The notes below the pieces were generated by a model. The model did no database searches, was not told the DNA's origin, and worked only from the letters and a program-made list of their open reading frames with translations. Below are positions 31,061 through 41,930 of a stretch of DNA of 64,000 nucleotides, one piece after another. Each line of letters begins with the position of its first letter. The stretch's first letter is position 1. The position numbers and the translations under genes are program-made. The DNA comes from Patagioenas fasciata (lineage: Eukaryota; Chordata; Aves; Columbiformes; Columbidae), in the NCBI RefSeq assembly GCF_037038585.1, contig NW_027288732.1, forward strand, positions 2,852,001-2,916,000. Direction: 5' to 3'.

Positions 31061-32893
31061 CCAAGTCTTTCCTTCCCCAGCCCCCAGGGACAGGGACCTG
31101 CACTGGTTGTTTCCTTCACAGCTGTGTCAGTGATGGCCCTTCATGGGGTCCCACACACCCTCAGAAACTTGGATTTGTTTCTGCCTTTCACTTCATGAGA
31201 GGTTTGTTCATTCTTTCAGTAGCTGCAGTTCAGGATCATGGCAGCAGAGGGCTCATTAACATAGAAAATGCTCTTCCATTCCAATCCACTGTGCATCATT
31301 TTCCTAAAGGCTTCAAGTCTGGTATGGATGATGAGGGAGATTTCAGGAATAGCCAAACAGAGAGCATTTCCATAATCAATAACAATAAATCCAGAATTCT
31401 TCTATTTCCTTCCCTGTTTGGCCTTCCATCCATTTCCAGAACAGGTGGTATCAGCAGCCTCCAGTTCATATTGATGTGGAGCGTCTCAGGATAAGACTGA
31501 ATATGTCAGAAAGTTGGTACCTAAATCACCATGTGAATAAGGAGATAGTCCAGGACACCTCAAGAGGAATCACACTCCTCTGGACCAAAATGTGGGTGTT
31601 CCTGGGAATCTCAGGTGCCACAGCACAGTGATACTTGTGTTCAGGGAGCTGGTCAAGTGACCCATCTCCTGTTCTGTAATGGTGTCTGAGATTGCTCAGG
31701 TCACCCCTGACTTGAGCCCCATCCACTGCTGGGTGTTCTCCAGACTCCTGCCTTCAGGAACAAAGTCCCAGGAGACCTTGCTGGTGAAGATTGAGGCAAA
31801 GAAGCCATGAAGAACCTCAGTCCTGTTTGATTCTCCTCTTACAAAGTTGAGCAGCAAGCCCACGTTAACCCTGTCTATTCTTTAACTGCAAATGAAGCAG
31901 TGTCAGCTCATCTTGCTGCCCTCAGCCTCCCTTGCAGGTATCAAGTCCAGGGGAACTTGGCATCATCTCTACATCCATGGACAAGGTTTCTAAATTCCTC
32001 CTTTGCAGCTTCCCCTGCTTCCACCTCCTGTGTGCTGCCTTTTTGCCCTACAGCTCCATCAGTTCAGAAAAACACCCTCATGAGATAAATGCTTCTTTTC
32101 ATGTGTACTTGAGGAGATCACTCCTGTGCTTGGAGCAGGCTGTCCTGTAAGGCTTGTCAGATTTCCTGAGCTCCTTCACCCTTCAGACCGACTTCCATGT
32201 CACCACATCACTCACCATTCCCCAGTATGTCAAATCTTCTCCTCTGGAGCCCACCAGCCTGCGCTCTGCTGCTGGCCTTCCTCCCTCCCCTCTGCTGCCT
32301 GGGACCCCACTGTTTCCTGGTCATGACAGCCAAGGTGGACACTGATGTTCACATCCCTCACCAGCTCTTCCTTATTTCCCAGTTCCCAATCCAGGTGAGC
32401 ATCACTGTTGTTGCCCCATCAGGCAGACATGTTAAGAAGTTGGCTCAACATCCTCTGGGCTGTTGGCACCTGCAGCTTTGCATGGCCAGCGAATGTCAGG
32501 GCAATTACAGTTCTGCATAGGAACCTACTCATTGTCCGGTGACTTCCTCAGGTTACAGACAGAAGATCTTTTCCATTTCTTTCTCCATGAGCAAGTAGTT
32601 TGTAACACCCAACAGGCTGTCATCCTGTACTGGGTTTACATGGCAAAGTCCTGGAACTGGGGTGAGTGTGGGTGTGCTACAGTTGTCACCTCTCTGAAAA
32701 GACAACAGGAGTTGGACCAACGTCAGACAGAGCCAATTTCAGCTGCTCCAAGATGGACCCACTCCTTGCCAAATCTGAGCCACTCAGTGATGCTGGCAGC
32801 ACCTCTGGGATATTGTATTTGAGAAAGGGTAAAAAACGCTGCACAACAGCAGGTGGGAGAGAGGAGGGAGGAAATATGAGAGAAAAGCACTGC
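31060..32893 (+). repeat. Second inverted duplication, left arm part 1
   Basis: Matches 60,640-61,910 in the opposite orientation (31,526-31,726 against 61,210-61,400; 32,640-32,850 against 60,650-60,840). Together with 39,827-44,480 it forms one arm, split by the ERVL. Non-coding throughout; the open frames are not shared between the copies. Confidence 0.75.
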
Positions 32894-32898
32894 AGACA

Positions 32899-33562
32899 TG
32901 TCCTGGTTTTGTTAAAAACAAGTTTCTCTTTTAGTGAATTTGCCTGTCAGCTAAAGCCTTCATGTTAGCTGCATTTTCCTGGAGAACCCAACACATGTTT
33001 TGGTTAAACCTAGCAATGGAATGCAAACTTACTGATAAGCACGAATGGACATCTCACGAGAGGGGCAACGAGAAACTGGTGACCGAGAGACTGACCAACG
33101 GTGAATAACATTCCATTCACGTGAATACTTCATATAAAAGTGGGAGATCACGAGGATCTCGTCCCTTTTGCCTTTTTTTTTTCCCTTTTCTCCTCATGGC
33201 TGACATTAGGAGAGGACCTTGCTGGTCGTCCCTGTGAACTGAGGCCTAGTGAGAGACTGAATCCAGCTCCGGTTGGCTACAGAGTCTAAGCCAGGACTTC
33301 GGGTGCTGGCTCTGCAGTTGCTGAGACTTACAAGATTGGTTTTGTATATTTTGTATTATTTTCTCTGTTCTTATCAGTAGCGTTAGTAAAACATCTTTAA
33401 CTTTTCCAACTCTCTTCTCTCTGTCCTTCTTTCCCTCCCGATCGCCTGTCCTGAGTGGGAAGGGGGGAGAGGGAGGGGCAAAAGGGGGAAGTGGGGGAGA
33501 GAGGAGGTTAACAATACATCTGCCAGGGTTTGATTGTCACCCCGCAATCTTAACCCTCGACA
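32899..33562 (+). repeat. 5' LTR of ERVL
   Basis: 664 bases from TGTCCTGGTTTTG to CTCGACA, with a TATA box CATATAAAAG near 33,131-33,140. It ends in the avian ERVL-type GGTTTGATTGTCACCCCGCAATC motif. Confidence 0.97.
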
Positions 33563-33568
33563 GATAAT

Positions 33569-33586
33569 TGGCGCCCAACGTGGGGC
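33569..33586 (+). other. Primer binding site, tRNA-Lys1,2
   Basis: TGGCGCCCAACGTGGGGC, six bases after the LTR, is complementary to the 3' end of tRNA-Lys1,2, the primer also used by foamy and Mason-Pfizer type viruses. Confidence 0.92.
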
Positions 33587-33753
33587 GAAGAGAACGGGGT
33601 AAATTTGGAGATTTTTGGCTTTTCTACTGCTCTGACGTACCTTTCAATTTTCTTGGCACGGTGCCAACTCATAGAGTTGTGATACTCGCGCGTCTGTTTG
33701 CTTCGGATATTATTTAGTGGTATTAAGGCAAAGTGAATTACATTGATTTAAAG

Positions 33754-35397
33754 ATGTTATGGCAAAAGTTGTATCAGTTATTTTCTACATTGTGCTCGCT
33801 GATCCCATATCTGTGTTGGTGTTTCTTTCTGAATCGAAGTATTCATTATATAACAACAAGAAACTGGACAGCGGTCATGATGATTCTGTGTGGTTTGGCA
33901 CTGGTTTATTTCATTATACTGCAGCCGCTAATGAATTTCTACTCGCTTCTGCTTTACCTTGAAAAACCTCCAGGAGAGATTAAAGAGCAGAATGGCTCTA
34001 TATTTGCTAATTGGTCAAGCGAATCTTTAGAAAGGCTGACTAACAATACTTTTGTGATTTCGCTGGGACAGTTTGCAAATGTGTTAGAGAACTTTGAATA
34101 CACTTGGAGCTTTGATAGAACTGTGATGGTGTTATCTGGTTTGCTGAATGTGTGTCAGTTTGTGTTACTGTTAAGAGAAATGAGGTTCAATAGGAGGTTT
34201 GCGTCTCTTCTTAGTCCTGAGATTTGCAGTGCGTCTTCAGAAGCTTTAGCAAAAAGCACTCCTAGCCGCTCGAGAAAAGGCAAAACAGCCAAAGCTGCTG
34301 CTGCAGCCACGGCCCCCCAAACCGCGGCTTCACAGGGTGAAGCTACAGCTCCTCCGCAGAGCTCCTCTGCCAAGGTCGCTGCAGATAACGTTACTTCTCC
34401 AGCCTCAAAGGCTAACAAGGCAGCCCCCCCGCCTTCACACACTGGGCACTGTTGCTGCTGTAACCACAGCAATCACTGTGACAGTCATTCAGACTCTGGA
34501 AATGAATCAGATGATGGTGAACCCATATCAGCATCAGTTGCTGGTTGTAAGAAAGTCACTAGAAAGACTGCCTGTGCAGCAGGTGATGGCACAGGGCCAA
34601 CATCAACCCAAGAGGCATCATCATCAGGACAGGGTGGAGATGAAGTGACCACCACTCGGTCCTTTTCTCCAGGTGAGCTGAGAGATCTGCGAAAAGACTT
34701 TAGTCGTCGTGAAGGCGAGAATATTTTAACCTGGCTGCTGCGATGCTGGGACAATGGGGCAGAAACAATTGAATTAGAAGGTGGTGAAGCCAGGCAGCTG
34801 GGATCTCTGTCAAAAGATTCCACCATTGATAGGGCAATTTCAAGAGAGTCTAATGCCACTACTCTCTGGACCCGACTCCTGGCTGCTATGAAAGTCAGAT
34901 TTCCCTACAAGGAAGATTGTATATCCACGTTAGGGAAATGGAATACTATGGAGAGAGGTATCCAATTCCTGAGAGAATTAGCGGTGCGAGAGATCATCTA
35001 TCTAGGACCAAACAGCCAAGAGGGGACAGACCCAGATAGAATCAATTGTACAAAATCTATGTGGCGCAGATTTGTACAAAGTGCACCACCTGCATATGCT
35101 AAGTCATTGGCAGGAATGGTCTGGTCGGCTAGAGGTGTACAAGAAATTAATGAAGTGATTGAGCAGCTCCGGTACTTTGAGGACAGCCTTGCTGGTTCTC
35201 TACGGGCTTGTGTCTCCGCTGTGGAGAAACTGTGTGAAAAATCTGATGACCGGTTTGAAAAGCTGTTGCAAGAAATCAAAGAGCTCAGAGAAGACTCGTA
35301 CCGTTCACGACCTGCACAAACCTATATTTCAGCTGTTAGGAGAAGGCGTTTCCAATCTCGAGAGAGAAGGCAGAGACAGCCCACAAAAAGAGGTTGA
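33754..35397 (+). CDS. ERVL Gag-like protein, open
   Basis: 547 codons from the first ATG in frame to TGA (35,395-35,397); the frame is also open seven codons upstream from a GTG. The C-terminal half holds the ERVL capsid text (FSPGELRDLRKDF and a WLLRCWDNGAE motif). The first roughly 140 residues have three hydrophobic segments (about residues 8-26, 40-65 and 120-140), and there is no N-terminal glycine for myristoylation. A Cys/His-rich patch (HCCCCNHSNHC, near residue 230) occurs but no CCHC knuckle. The tail is Arg-rich. It should be the capsid protein of the element; the membrane-like N-terminus is unusual. The downstream pol is in the same frame behind two stops. Confidence 0.88.
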   Translation: MLWQKLYQLFSTLCSLIPYLCWCFFLNRSIHYITTRNWTAVMMILCGLALVYFIILQPLMNFYSLLLYLEKPPGEIKEQNGSIFANWSSESLERLTNNTFVISLGQFANVLENFEYTWSFDRTVMVLSGLLNVCQFVLLLREMRFNRRFASLLSPEICSASSEALAKSTPSRSRKGKTAKAAAAATAPQTAASQGEATAPPQSSSAKVAADNVTSPASKANKAAPPPSHTGHCCCCNHSNHCDSHSDSGNESDDGEPISASVAGCKKVTRKTACAAGDGTGPTSTQEASSSGQGGDEVTTTRSFSPGELRDLRKDFSRREGENILTWLLRCWDNGAETIELEGGEARQLGSLSKDSTIDRAISRESNATTLWTRLLAAMKVRFPYKEDCISTLGKWNTMERGIQFLRELAVREIIYLGPNSQEGTDPDRINCTKSMWRRFVQSAPPAYAKSLAGMVWSARGVQEINEVIEQLRYFEDSLAGSLRACVSAVEKLCEKSDDRFEKLLQEIKELREDSYRSRPAQTYISAVRRRRFQSRERRQRQPTKRG

Positions 35398-35604
35398 CTG
35401 TGGTTCTTCCTACATGAGCAGGGAGAAAACATGAATAAGTGGCATGGAAGGCCTACCTCAGAACTTCAGGAACGAGTACGTGAGATAAAAGGAAAAACTC
35501 CTAGGAAGGTGGCTGCTCCAGTTTACAAAAGGAGCAGAAGAGATTCTGATGCTCTTGAAGGAACCTCTAACTCACACCCAGAGACTGTGCAAAACAGGAA
35601 TTAG
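35398..35604 (+). other. gag-pol junction with two in-frame stops
   Basis: After the gag TGA (35,395-35,397) the same frame stays open to a TAG (35,602-35,604), beyond which pol is open. A 57-codon ATG frame starts at 35,431 within it. Reaching pol from gag in this frame would need two readthrough events, or another route such as splicing or internal initiation. I see no obvious slippery heptamer. Confidence 0.6.
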
Positions 35605-38600
35605 AGGTGCCCTGCCTCCAACCAGGTGGAGGAAAGGGATAACAGAGTTTATTGGACTGTACAAATACTATGGCCTGGTACAACACAACCCCAGGAGTAC
35701 AAAGCTTTAGTGGACACTGGTGCTCAGTGCACAATAATTCCTTCTAATTATAAAGGAACGCAATCCATCAATATTGTTGGAGTGACTGGGGGATCCCAGG
35801 AGCTGACTGTTGTAGAGGCTGAAGTGAGCCTAACTGGAAAAAACTGGCAAAAGCATCCCATTGTGACTGGTCCAGATGCTCCGTGCATCCTTGGTATAGA
35901 CTACCTCAGGAGAGGGTATTTTAAGGACCCAAAAGGGTATAGGTGGGCATTTGGTATAGCAGCTGTGGACACTGAGAAAATTGAACAGCTGTCTGATTTG
36001 CCTGGTCTTTCAGATGACCCTTCTGTTGTAGGACTGCTGAGGGTTGACGATCAGCAGGTGCCAATTGCTACCACGACGGTGCATCGCCGGCAATATCGCA
36101 CCAATCGAGACTCTTTGATTCCTATCCAGAAGCTGATCCGTCAATTGGAAAGCCAGGGTGTGATCAGTAAGACTCGCTCACCTTTTAACAGCCCAATCTG
36201 GCCAGTGCGTAAGTCTAGTGACGAGTGGAGACTAACTGTAGACTATCGTGGCCTGAATGAAGTTACACCACCACTGAGTGCTGCTGTGCCTGACATGCTA
36301 GAACTGCAATTCGAACTGGAGCCAAAGGCAGCCAAGTGGTATGCTACAATTGACATTGCTAATGCATTTTTCTCTATTCCTGCAGCAGCAGAGTGCAGGC
36401 CGCAGTTTGCTTTCACCTGGAGGGGCATCCAGTACACATGGAATCGCTTGCCCCAGGGGTGGAAACACAGTCCTACCATCTGCCATGGACTGATCCAGAC
36501 CACGCTGGAGCAAGGTGAAGCTCCAGAACACTTGCAGTATATTGATGACATCATCGTATGGGGCGACACAGCAAAAGAAGTCTTCGAGAAAGGTGAGAGA
36601 ATAATTCATATTCTTTTGGATGCTGGTTTTGCCATAAAACGAAGCAAGGTCAAGGGACCTGCACGAGAGATCCAGTTTTTAGGAATAAAATGGCAAGATG
36701 GCCGTCGTCAGATCCCAATGGATGTGATCAACAAAATTGCAGCAATGTCTCCACCTACTAATAAAAAGGAGACACAGACTTTCTTGGGCGTTGTAGGTTT
36801 TTGGAGAATGCATATTCCTGACTACAGCCACATTGTGAGCCCTCTCTATCGAGTGACTCGTAAAAAGAACCAATTTGAGTGGGGCCCTGAACAACGACAA
36901 GCCTTTGAACAAATTAAGCGTGAGATAACTCATGCGGTGGCCCTTGGACCAGTCCGAACTGGACTAGATGTTAAAAATGTGCTCTACACCGCAGCCGGAG
37001 ATAATGGACTTACCTGGAGCCTCTGGCAGAAAGCACCAGGAGAAACCCGAGGTCGACCCTTAGGTTTTTGGAGTCGAGGATACAAAGGATCTGAGGCCAA
37101 CTATACTCCAACTGAAAAGGAGATACTAGCAGCATATGAAGGAGTTCGAGCTGCTTCAGAAGTGATCGGCACTGAAGCACAGCTCCTCCTGGCACCTCGA
37201 CTGCCGGTGCTGAACTGGATGTTCAAAGGGACGGTTCCCTCTCCACATCATGCAACCGAAGTTACATGGAGTAAATGGATTGCACTGATCACGCAACGAG
37301 CTCGAATTGGAAGTCCCAACCGTCCAGGGATATTAGAAGTTATTACAGACTGGCCAGAAAGCAAAGACTTTGGGATGTCTGCAGATGAGGAGGAAGTAAA
37401 ACGTGCCGAAGAAGCACCACCATATAATACGCTTTCAGAGACTGATAAGCAGTATGCACTGTTCACAGATGGATCCTGTCGTCTTGTAGGAAAACATCGA
37501 AGGTGGAAAGCTGCTGTGTGGAGTCCCACACGACAAGTTACAGAAGCCACTGAAGGACAAGGTGAATCCAGTCAGTTTGCAGAAGTGAAAGCCATCCAGC
37601 TGGCTTTGGACATTGCTGAACGAGAGAAGTGGCCAATACTTTATACTGACTCATGGATGGTAGCAAATGCCTTGTGGGGGCGGCTACAGCAATGGAAGAA
37701 AAGCAACTGGCAGCGCAGAGGTAAACCCATTTGGGCTGCCACACTGTGGCAAGACATTGCTGCTCGGCTAGAGAGCCTGCCTGTGAAAGTTCGTCATGTA
37801 GATGCTCATGTGCCTAAAAGTCGAGCCACCGAGGAACATCTAAACAACCAACAAGCGGATCAAGCTGCTAAGATCAAAGTAGCTGAGGTGGACTTGGACT
37901 GGCAACATAAAGGTGAACTTTTCCTAGCTCGGTGGGCCCATGATGCTTCAGGGCATCAAGGCAGAGATGCAACATACAAATGGGCTCGTGATCGAGGGGT
38001 GGATTTAACTATGGACACTATTTCACAGGTTATTCATGAATGTGAAACTTGCGCCGAAATCAAACAAGCAAAACGGTTAAAACCTGTATGGTATGGGGGG
38101 CGATGGTTAAAGTGTAAGTATGGAGAAGCTTGGCAGATTGATTATATTACACTTCCACAAACACGTCAAGGTAAACGTTATGTACTTACAATGGTGGAAG
38201 CAACCACTGGATGGTTGGAAACATATGCCGTACCTCATGCTACAGCCCGAAATACTATCTTGGGCCTTGAGAAGCAAGTCCTTTGGCGGCACGGTACGCC
38301 AGAAAGAATTGAATCAGACAATGGTACTCATTTCAAAAACAGTATTATAGACAATTGGGCCAAAGAACATGGTATTGAGTGGGTATATCATATTCCATAT
38401 CATGCACCAGCCTCTGGGAAAATTGAAAGGTACAATGGTTTGTTAAAAACTACACTAAAGGCACTTGGTGGTGGAACCTTTAAAAACTGGGATTCACATT
38501 TAGTAAAAGCCACTTGGTTGGTCAACACTAGGGGATCAACCAATCGAGCCGGGCCTGCCCAATCAGAAATTGTACGTACTGTAGAAGGAGATAAAGTCCC

Positions 38601-38790
38601 TGTAGTACACATGAAAAATATCTTAGGAAAGGCAGTCTGGGTTACTCCTGCCTCAGGCAAAGGCAAACCTATTCGTGGGATTGTTTTTGCCCAGGGACCT
38701 GGCAGCACCTGGTGGGTGATGCTTAAGGATGGAGAAGTTCGGTGTGTACCTCAAGGGGATTTGATTTCAGGTGAAAATATGCAATGCTGA
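35605..38790 (+). CDS. ERVL Pol polyprotein, open
   Basis: An uninterrupted frame of about 1,060 codons to TGA (38,788-38,790), with no obvious ATG at its beginning. Domains in order (numbering from codon 35,626): aspartic protease with LVDTGAQ at 28-34; reverse transcriptase with YIDD at 305-308; RNase H with TDGS (Asp615) and TDSW (Asp675); integrase with His772, His777, Cys806 and Cys809, then Asp839, Asp898 and Glu934, with exactly 35 residues between the last two. All catalytic residues looked for are present. It ends without a dUTPase, unlike many mammalian ERVL. It supplies reverse transcription and integration; with env lacking, the element would spread within cells. Identity is from reading motifs; activity is unproven. 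Confidence 0.96.
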   Translation, partial: RCPASNQVEERDNRVYWTVQILWPGTTQPQEYKALVDTGAQCTIIPSNYKGTQSINIVGVTGGSQELTVVEAEVSLTGKNWQKHPIVTGPDAPCILGIDYLRRGYFKDPKGYRWAFGIAAVDTEKIEQLSDLPGLSDDPSVVGLLRVDDQQVPIATTTVHRRQYRTNRDSLIPIQKLIRQLESQGVISKTRSPFNSPIWPVRKSSDEWRLTVDYRGLNEVTPPLSAAVPDMLELQFELEPKAAKWYATIDIANAFFSIPAAAECRPQFAFTWRGIQYTWNRLPQGWKHSPTICHGLIQTTLEQGEAPEHLQYIDDIIVWGDTAKEVFEKGERIIHILLDAGFAIKRSKVKGPAREIQFLGIKWQDGRRQIPMDVINKIAAMSPPTNKKETQTFLGVVGFWRMHIPDYSHIVSPLYRVTRKKNQFEWGPEQRQAFEQIKREITHAVALGPVRTGLDVKNVLYTAAGDNGLTWSLWQKAPGETRGRPLGFWSRGYKGSEANYTPTEKEILAAYEGVRAASEVIGTEAQLLLAPRLPVLNWMFKGTVPSPHHATEVTWSKWIALITQRARIGSPNRPGILEVITDWPESKDFGMSADEEEVKRAEEAPPYNTLSETDKQYALFTDGSCRLVGKHRRWKAAVWSPTRQVTEATEGQGESSQFAEVKAIQLALDIAEREKWPILYTDSWMVANALWGRLQQWKKSNWQRRGKPIWAATLWQDIAARLESLPVKVRHVDAHVPKSRATEEHLNNQQADQAAKIKVAEVDLDWQHKGELFLARWAHDASGHQGRDATYKWARDRGVDLTMDTISQVIHECETCAEIKQAKRLKPVWYGGRWLKCKYGEAWQIDYITLPQTRQGKRYVLTMVEATTGWLETYAVPHATARNTILGLEKQVLWRHGTPERIESDNGTHFKNSIIDNWAKEHGIEWVYHIPYHAPASGKIERYNGLLKTTLKALGGGTFKNWDSHLVKATWLVNTRGSTNRAGPAQSEIVRTVEGDKVPVVHMKNILGKAVWVTPASGKGKPIRGIVFAQGPGSTWWVMLKDGEVRCVPQGDLISGENMQC

Positions 38791-39157
38791 ACTGTATGAT
38801 GTGAATTGCCGCACTAACAATGTTTAATAAGTGTCTTTCAGATCAAGACAATGGTGATGAAACCAGCGCTGGCTTCTTCGAGTGGCGCCCGACACCTTCT
38901 TCGAAGTTGGTGTTCTTAACCCACAAACAGTGGTCATGAGATGCACTTGTACCATTTTTCCTGCCCTGGGAGACTGTTGTGAGAAAATGAACTTAATGAA
39001 CTTTTCAAAGGATGGTCCACTGATTAGTTACTCCTGTGTATATATGTACATATGTATATATATATATATATAGTAGTAGTGATTAATTAGATTGTATTGA
39101 TAGATTGTATTGATAAGGTTTAAGTATTCAGTGAATGTCATATTATAAGGGGTGGAA
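38791..39157 (+). other. ERVL 3' untranslated region and polypurine tract
   Basis: 367 bases with no env. Contains TGGCGCCC (38,883-38,890), the first eight bases of the primer site again, an AT dinucleotide run (39,053-39,072) and a polypurine tract AAGGGGTGGAA (39,147-39,157) next to the 3' LTR. Confidence 0.8.
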
Positions 39158-39821
39158 TGTCCTGGTTTTGTTAAAAACAAGTTTCTCTTTTAGTGAATTT
39201 GCCTGTCAGCTAAAGCCTTCATGTTAGCTGCATTTTCCTGGAGAACCCAACACATGTTTTGGTTAAACCTAGCAATGGAATGCAAACTTACTGATAAGCA
39301 CGAATGGACATCTCACGAGAGGGGCAACGAGAAACTGGTGACCGAGAGACTGACCAACGGTGAATAACATTCCATTCACGTGAATACTTCATATAAAAGT
39401 GGGAGATCACGAGGATCTCGTCCCTTTTGCCTTTTTTTTTTCCCTTTTCTCCTCATGGCTGACATTAGGAGAGGACCTTGCTGGTCATACCTGTGAACTG
39501 AGGCCTAGTGAGAGACTGAATCCAGCTCCGGTTGGCTACAGAGTCTAAGCCAGGACTTCGGGTGCTGGCTCTGCAGTTGCTGAGACTTACAAGATTGGTT
39601 TTGTATATTTTGTATTATTTTCTCTGTTCTTATCAGTAGCGTTAGTAAAACATCTTTAACTTTTCCAACTCTCTTCTCTCTGTCCTTCTTTCCCTCCCGA
39701 TCGCCTGTCCTGAGTGGGAAGGGGGGAGAGGGAGGGGCAAAAGGGGGAAGTGGGGGAGAGAGGAGGTTAACAATACATCTGCCAGGGTTTGATTGTCACC
39801 CCGCAATCTTAACCCTCGACA
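39158..39821 (+). repeat. 3' LTR of ERVL
   Basis: 664 bases, identical to the 5' LTR except two substitutions near 39,488-39,490. Followed by the duplicated target AGACA. Confidence 0.97.
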
Positions 39822-39826
39822 AGACA

Positions 39827-41640
39827 CCAGGGTCATATCCCATAGGACCCAAGCAGGTCCCTCAGCAGGCCAAAGCTTGCTCTCCTGAAATCCTGCTCTT
39901 TGCCTTGTCATCATCTCCCAGGAGCCTCAGCTCCACTTTCCCATCCCTGACTGTTCCATCCTGATCAACTCTTTGTGGTTTGTAAGTGTGAAGTCCCACA
40001 GGGCACCTCACCCCACTGACTCCTCAGTCACCCGTGTCAGGAAGATGTTGTCAATGAGCTCCAGCCCCTCCTGGTTGGCTGGTACCGTGCAGATATTGGG
40101 ATATCTCAGGTCTGCCAGGAGGACACTGCCGTGCAATCATGAGGCTCCTTTCATTTGTCTGAAGGAGGCCTCATCTAATTCCTCTTCCTCATCAGTGAGT
40201 CAGTAGCTGATGTCCAGTCACCACAACATTGCCCATGTTGTTCTGCCCTCTCATGCTGACTCCTCAACCTTCAGCTGACATTGTCTGTCCCCAGGCAGAG
40301 CTCCACACATTCCTGCTGCTCTCCAACATGAAGGGGATCTATCACTTTGACTCCAGACTTCTGGCATTATGAGTACTGGACCCTCCAGCCCCCACTGTTT
40401 CTCCATGAGATGATATTTGTAATGTTCTGTAACTCCTCATGCTGTTATCTTGAGAGAGAAAACCTCATTAGGATAAACCACCTGACTGCAAACACTAACA
40501 GATGAGCAAATGGAGCTTCAGTCAAGGGACAATCCAGACCTTGAGAAAATCTGGTGTTCACCCATTCAGAAAGCTCTGAATTTTGACAAGATGAAGTGAC
40601 CTGTTCTGTATTGGGGCAGGAGAACTACACCATCTGTCAGGACAGACAAGGACGTGACATACTGAGCAGTGACCCTGAGGAGAAGGGCCTGGGCACTCCA
40701 AGGTCCCCACACATGCCCGTGGTGCACGCTCACCATGAACAAGGAAGCTGCACACGGGGCTGCATGAGGAGGAGCGTGGGGACCCAGACACCTGGAGTTC
40801 TCATCCCATTCGGTTCAGCACTGGTGTGACCCCACACACACGGGGGTGTGCCAGTGTGCGGCTTCCCAGTTTGGAGAAGCAGGGAGGAACTGGAGAGTGC
40901 AGGGCTCTGCCAAGGCAGGTTCAGCACCTTGTGCACATGGTGTGGGATGCTGAGGGACCTGGGCTACTTGGGCCCAGCAGCTCTGGGGAGGCTGCAGCAG
41001 TGCAGGAGTAGCCTGAGAGTGCTTGAAGGGTGGTTTCAGAGATGGTGGAGGTTTTCTGCATAGTGGGAAAGAGCATGAGAAAGAAATAATGCCCCAAAGT
41101 GCAGCTGGGGAGGTCCAGGCTGGACATGAGCAGAAAGGAATGTGACTGGAAGGGCAGTGCTGTGGTGGAGCAGGTCAGCAGAGGGAGTCTGCATCAGCCC
41201 AAGGCTTTGTGCTTCAAGGAACAGCTGGGGAGGATGCAGAGATCTCAGCAAAGAAAGGAAGATGCTCAGACAAGAGCAAGGTGGGGCAGCAGGGGGGATG
41301 TCTGCAGCCTGCAGGGAAAGAGGTGCAGGGGATGCCACAGCACAGGACAGACTGTGGTGGAGATGATCAAGGGATGTAAAGAGTCTGAAAGCCCCCACCA
41401 GACATGAGCTCGTTCTCCCCTTGGCTATGGCTGTTGTCTGCACCTCTGATGCCTGTGAGGAGACACCTTGTCCTTCCAGCACAGGGGCCTCATGGCCTCC
41501 ATGTCCCCAGCCAGGAGCCTGGGAGGTGTGGGACCATAGTCTTGCCCTTGGCCTTGCACAGCCCCACATCACACTGTCCAGGAAGGGCCCTGGGCAACGT
41601 GGGAGGGAGAGGATCTGACTTCCCATGGTACAAAGTCAGG
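39827..41640 (+). repeat. Second inverted duplication, left arm part 2, including M3
   Basis: Mirror of about 59,140-60,630 (sum about 100,500-100,770; for example 40,596 pairs with 60,165 and 40,848 with 59,913). The module M3 copy is at 41,100-41,640. Non-coding; a frame around 40,596-40,829 is open in both copies but has substitutions at most positions that are not synonymous-biased and no recognised domain. Confidence 0.75.
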
Positions 41641-41930
41641 GCTTGGCCCTTTGATTAATGAAACACATGCAGGTTTACTCAGCATCAGAGCCATCTTTAC
41701 TTTGCTCTTCCTGATCTGTTATCACTGCCTCCAGCTTTCTTCTGTAACTGACCCTGGGGATGCTTTCTCAGTTGTGTCCCTCAGTGGGACCCATTAACAT
41801 TAAAAGAAACTTTGAAGCTTAGATATGAGTTTGACTTCTTGAGAGGTTTAATCATCTTCCTCCAGGGCCTGAGGTCCATGGACTCAGCACCAAACCCACT
41901 AGAGGGGTCATTAAAGCACCTTGGGCTGCT
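41640..41930. repeat. Duplicon module M2, copy at 41.8 kb
   Basis: Shared with 58,840-59,060 in inverted form and with 15,000-15,240. Non-coding. Confidence 0.5.

Larger units (their letters stand above)
32899..39821 (+). mobile_element. ERVL (class III) endogenous retrovirus, young
   Basis: A 6,923-base provirus: LTR, tRNA-Lys primer site, gag, pol, polypurine tract, LTR, with target-site duplication AGACA (32,894-32,898 and 39,822-39,826), the 5-base size typical of ERVL. The two 664-base LTRs differ only in the stretch GTCGTCCCTG versus GTCATACCTG (two substitutions), so insertion was recent. There is no env. The paralogous duplicon at 60.6 kb has no element at the corresponding place. 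Confidence 0.97.

Noticed and set aside
38791..39157. Possible env or dUTPase gene in the ERVL
   Set aside because: Only 367 bases with no open frame of note before the LTR.
40596..40829. 77-codon frame open in both copies of the second inverted duplication
   Set aside because: Short, no domain, and the copies differ at many amino-acid positions; similarity is explained by the duplication.
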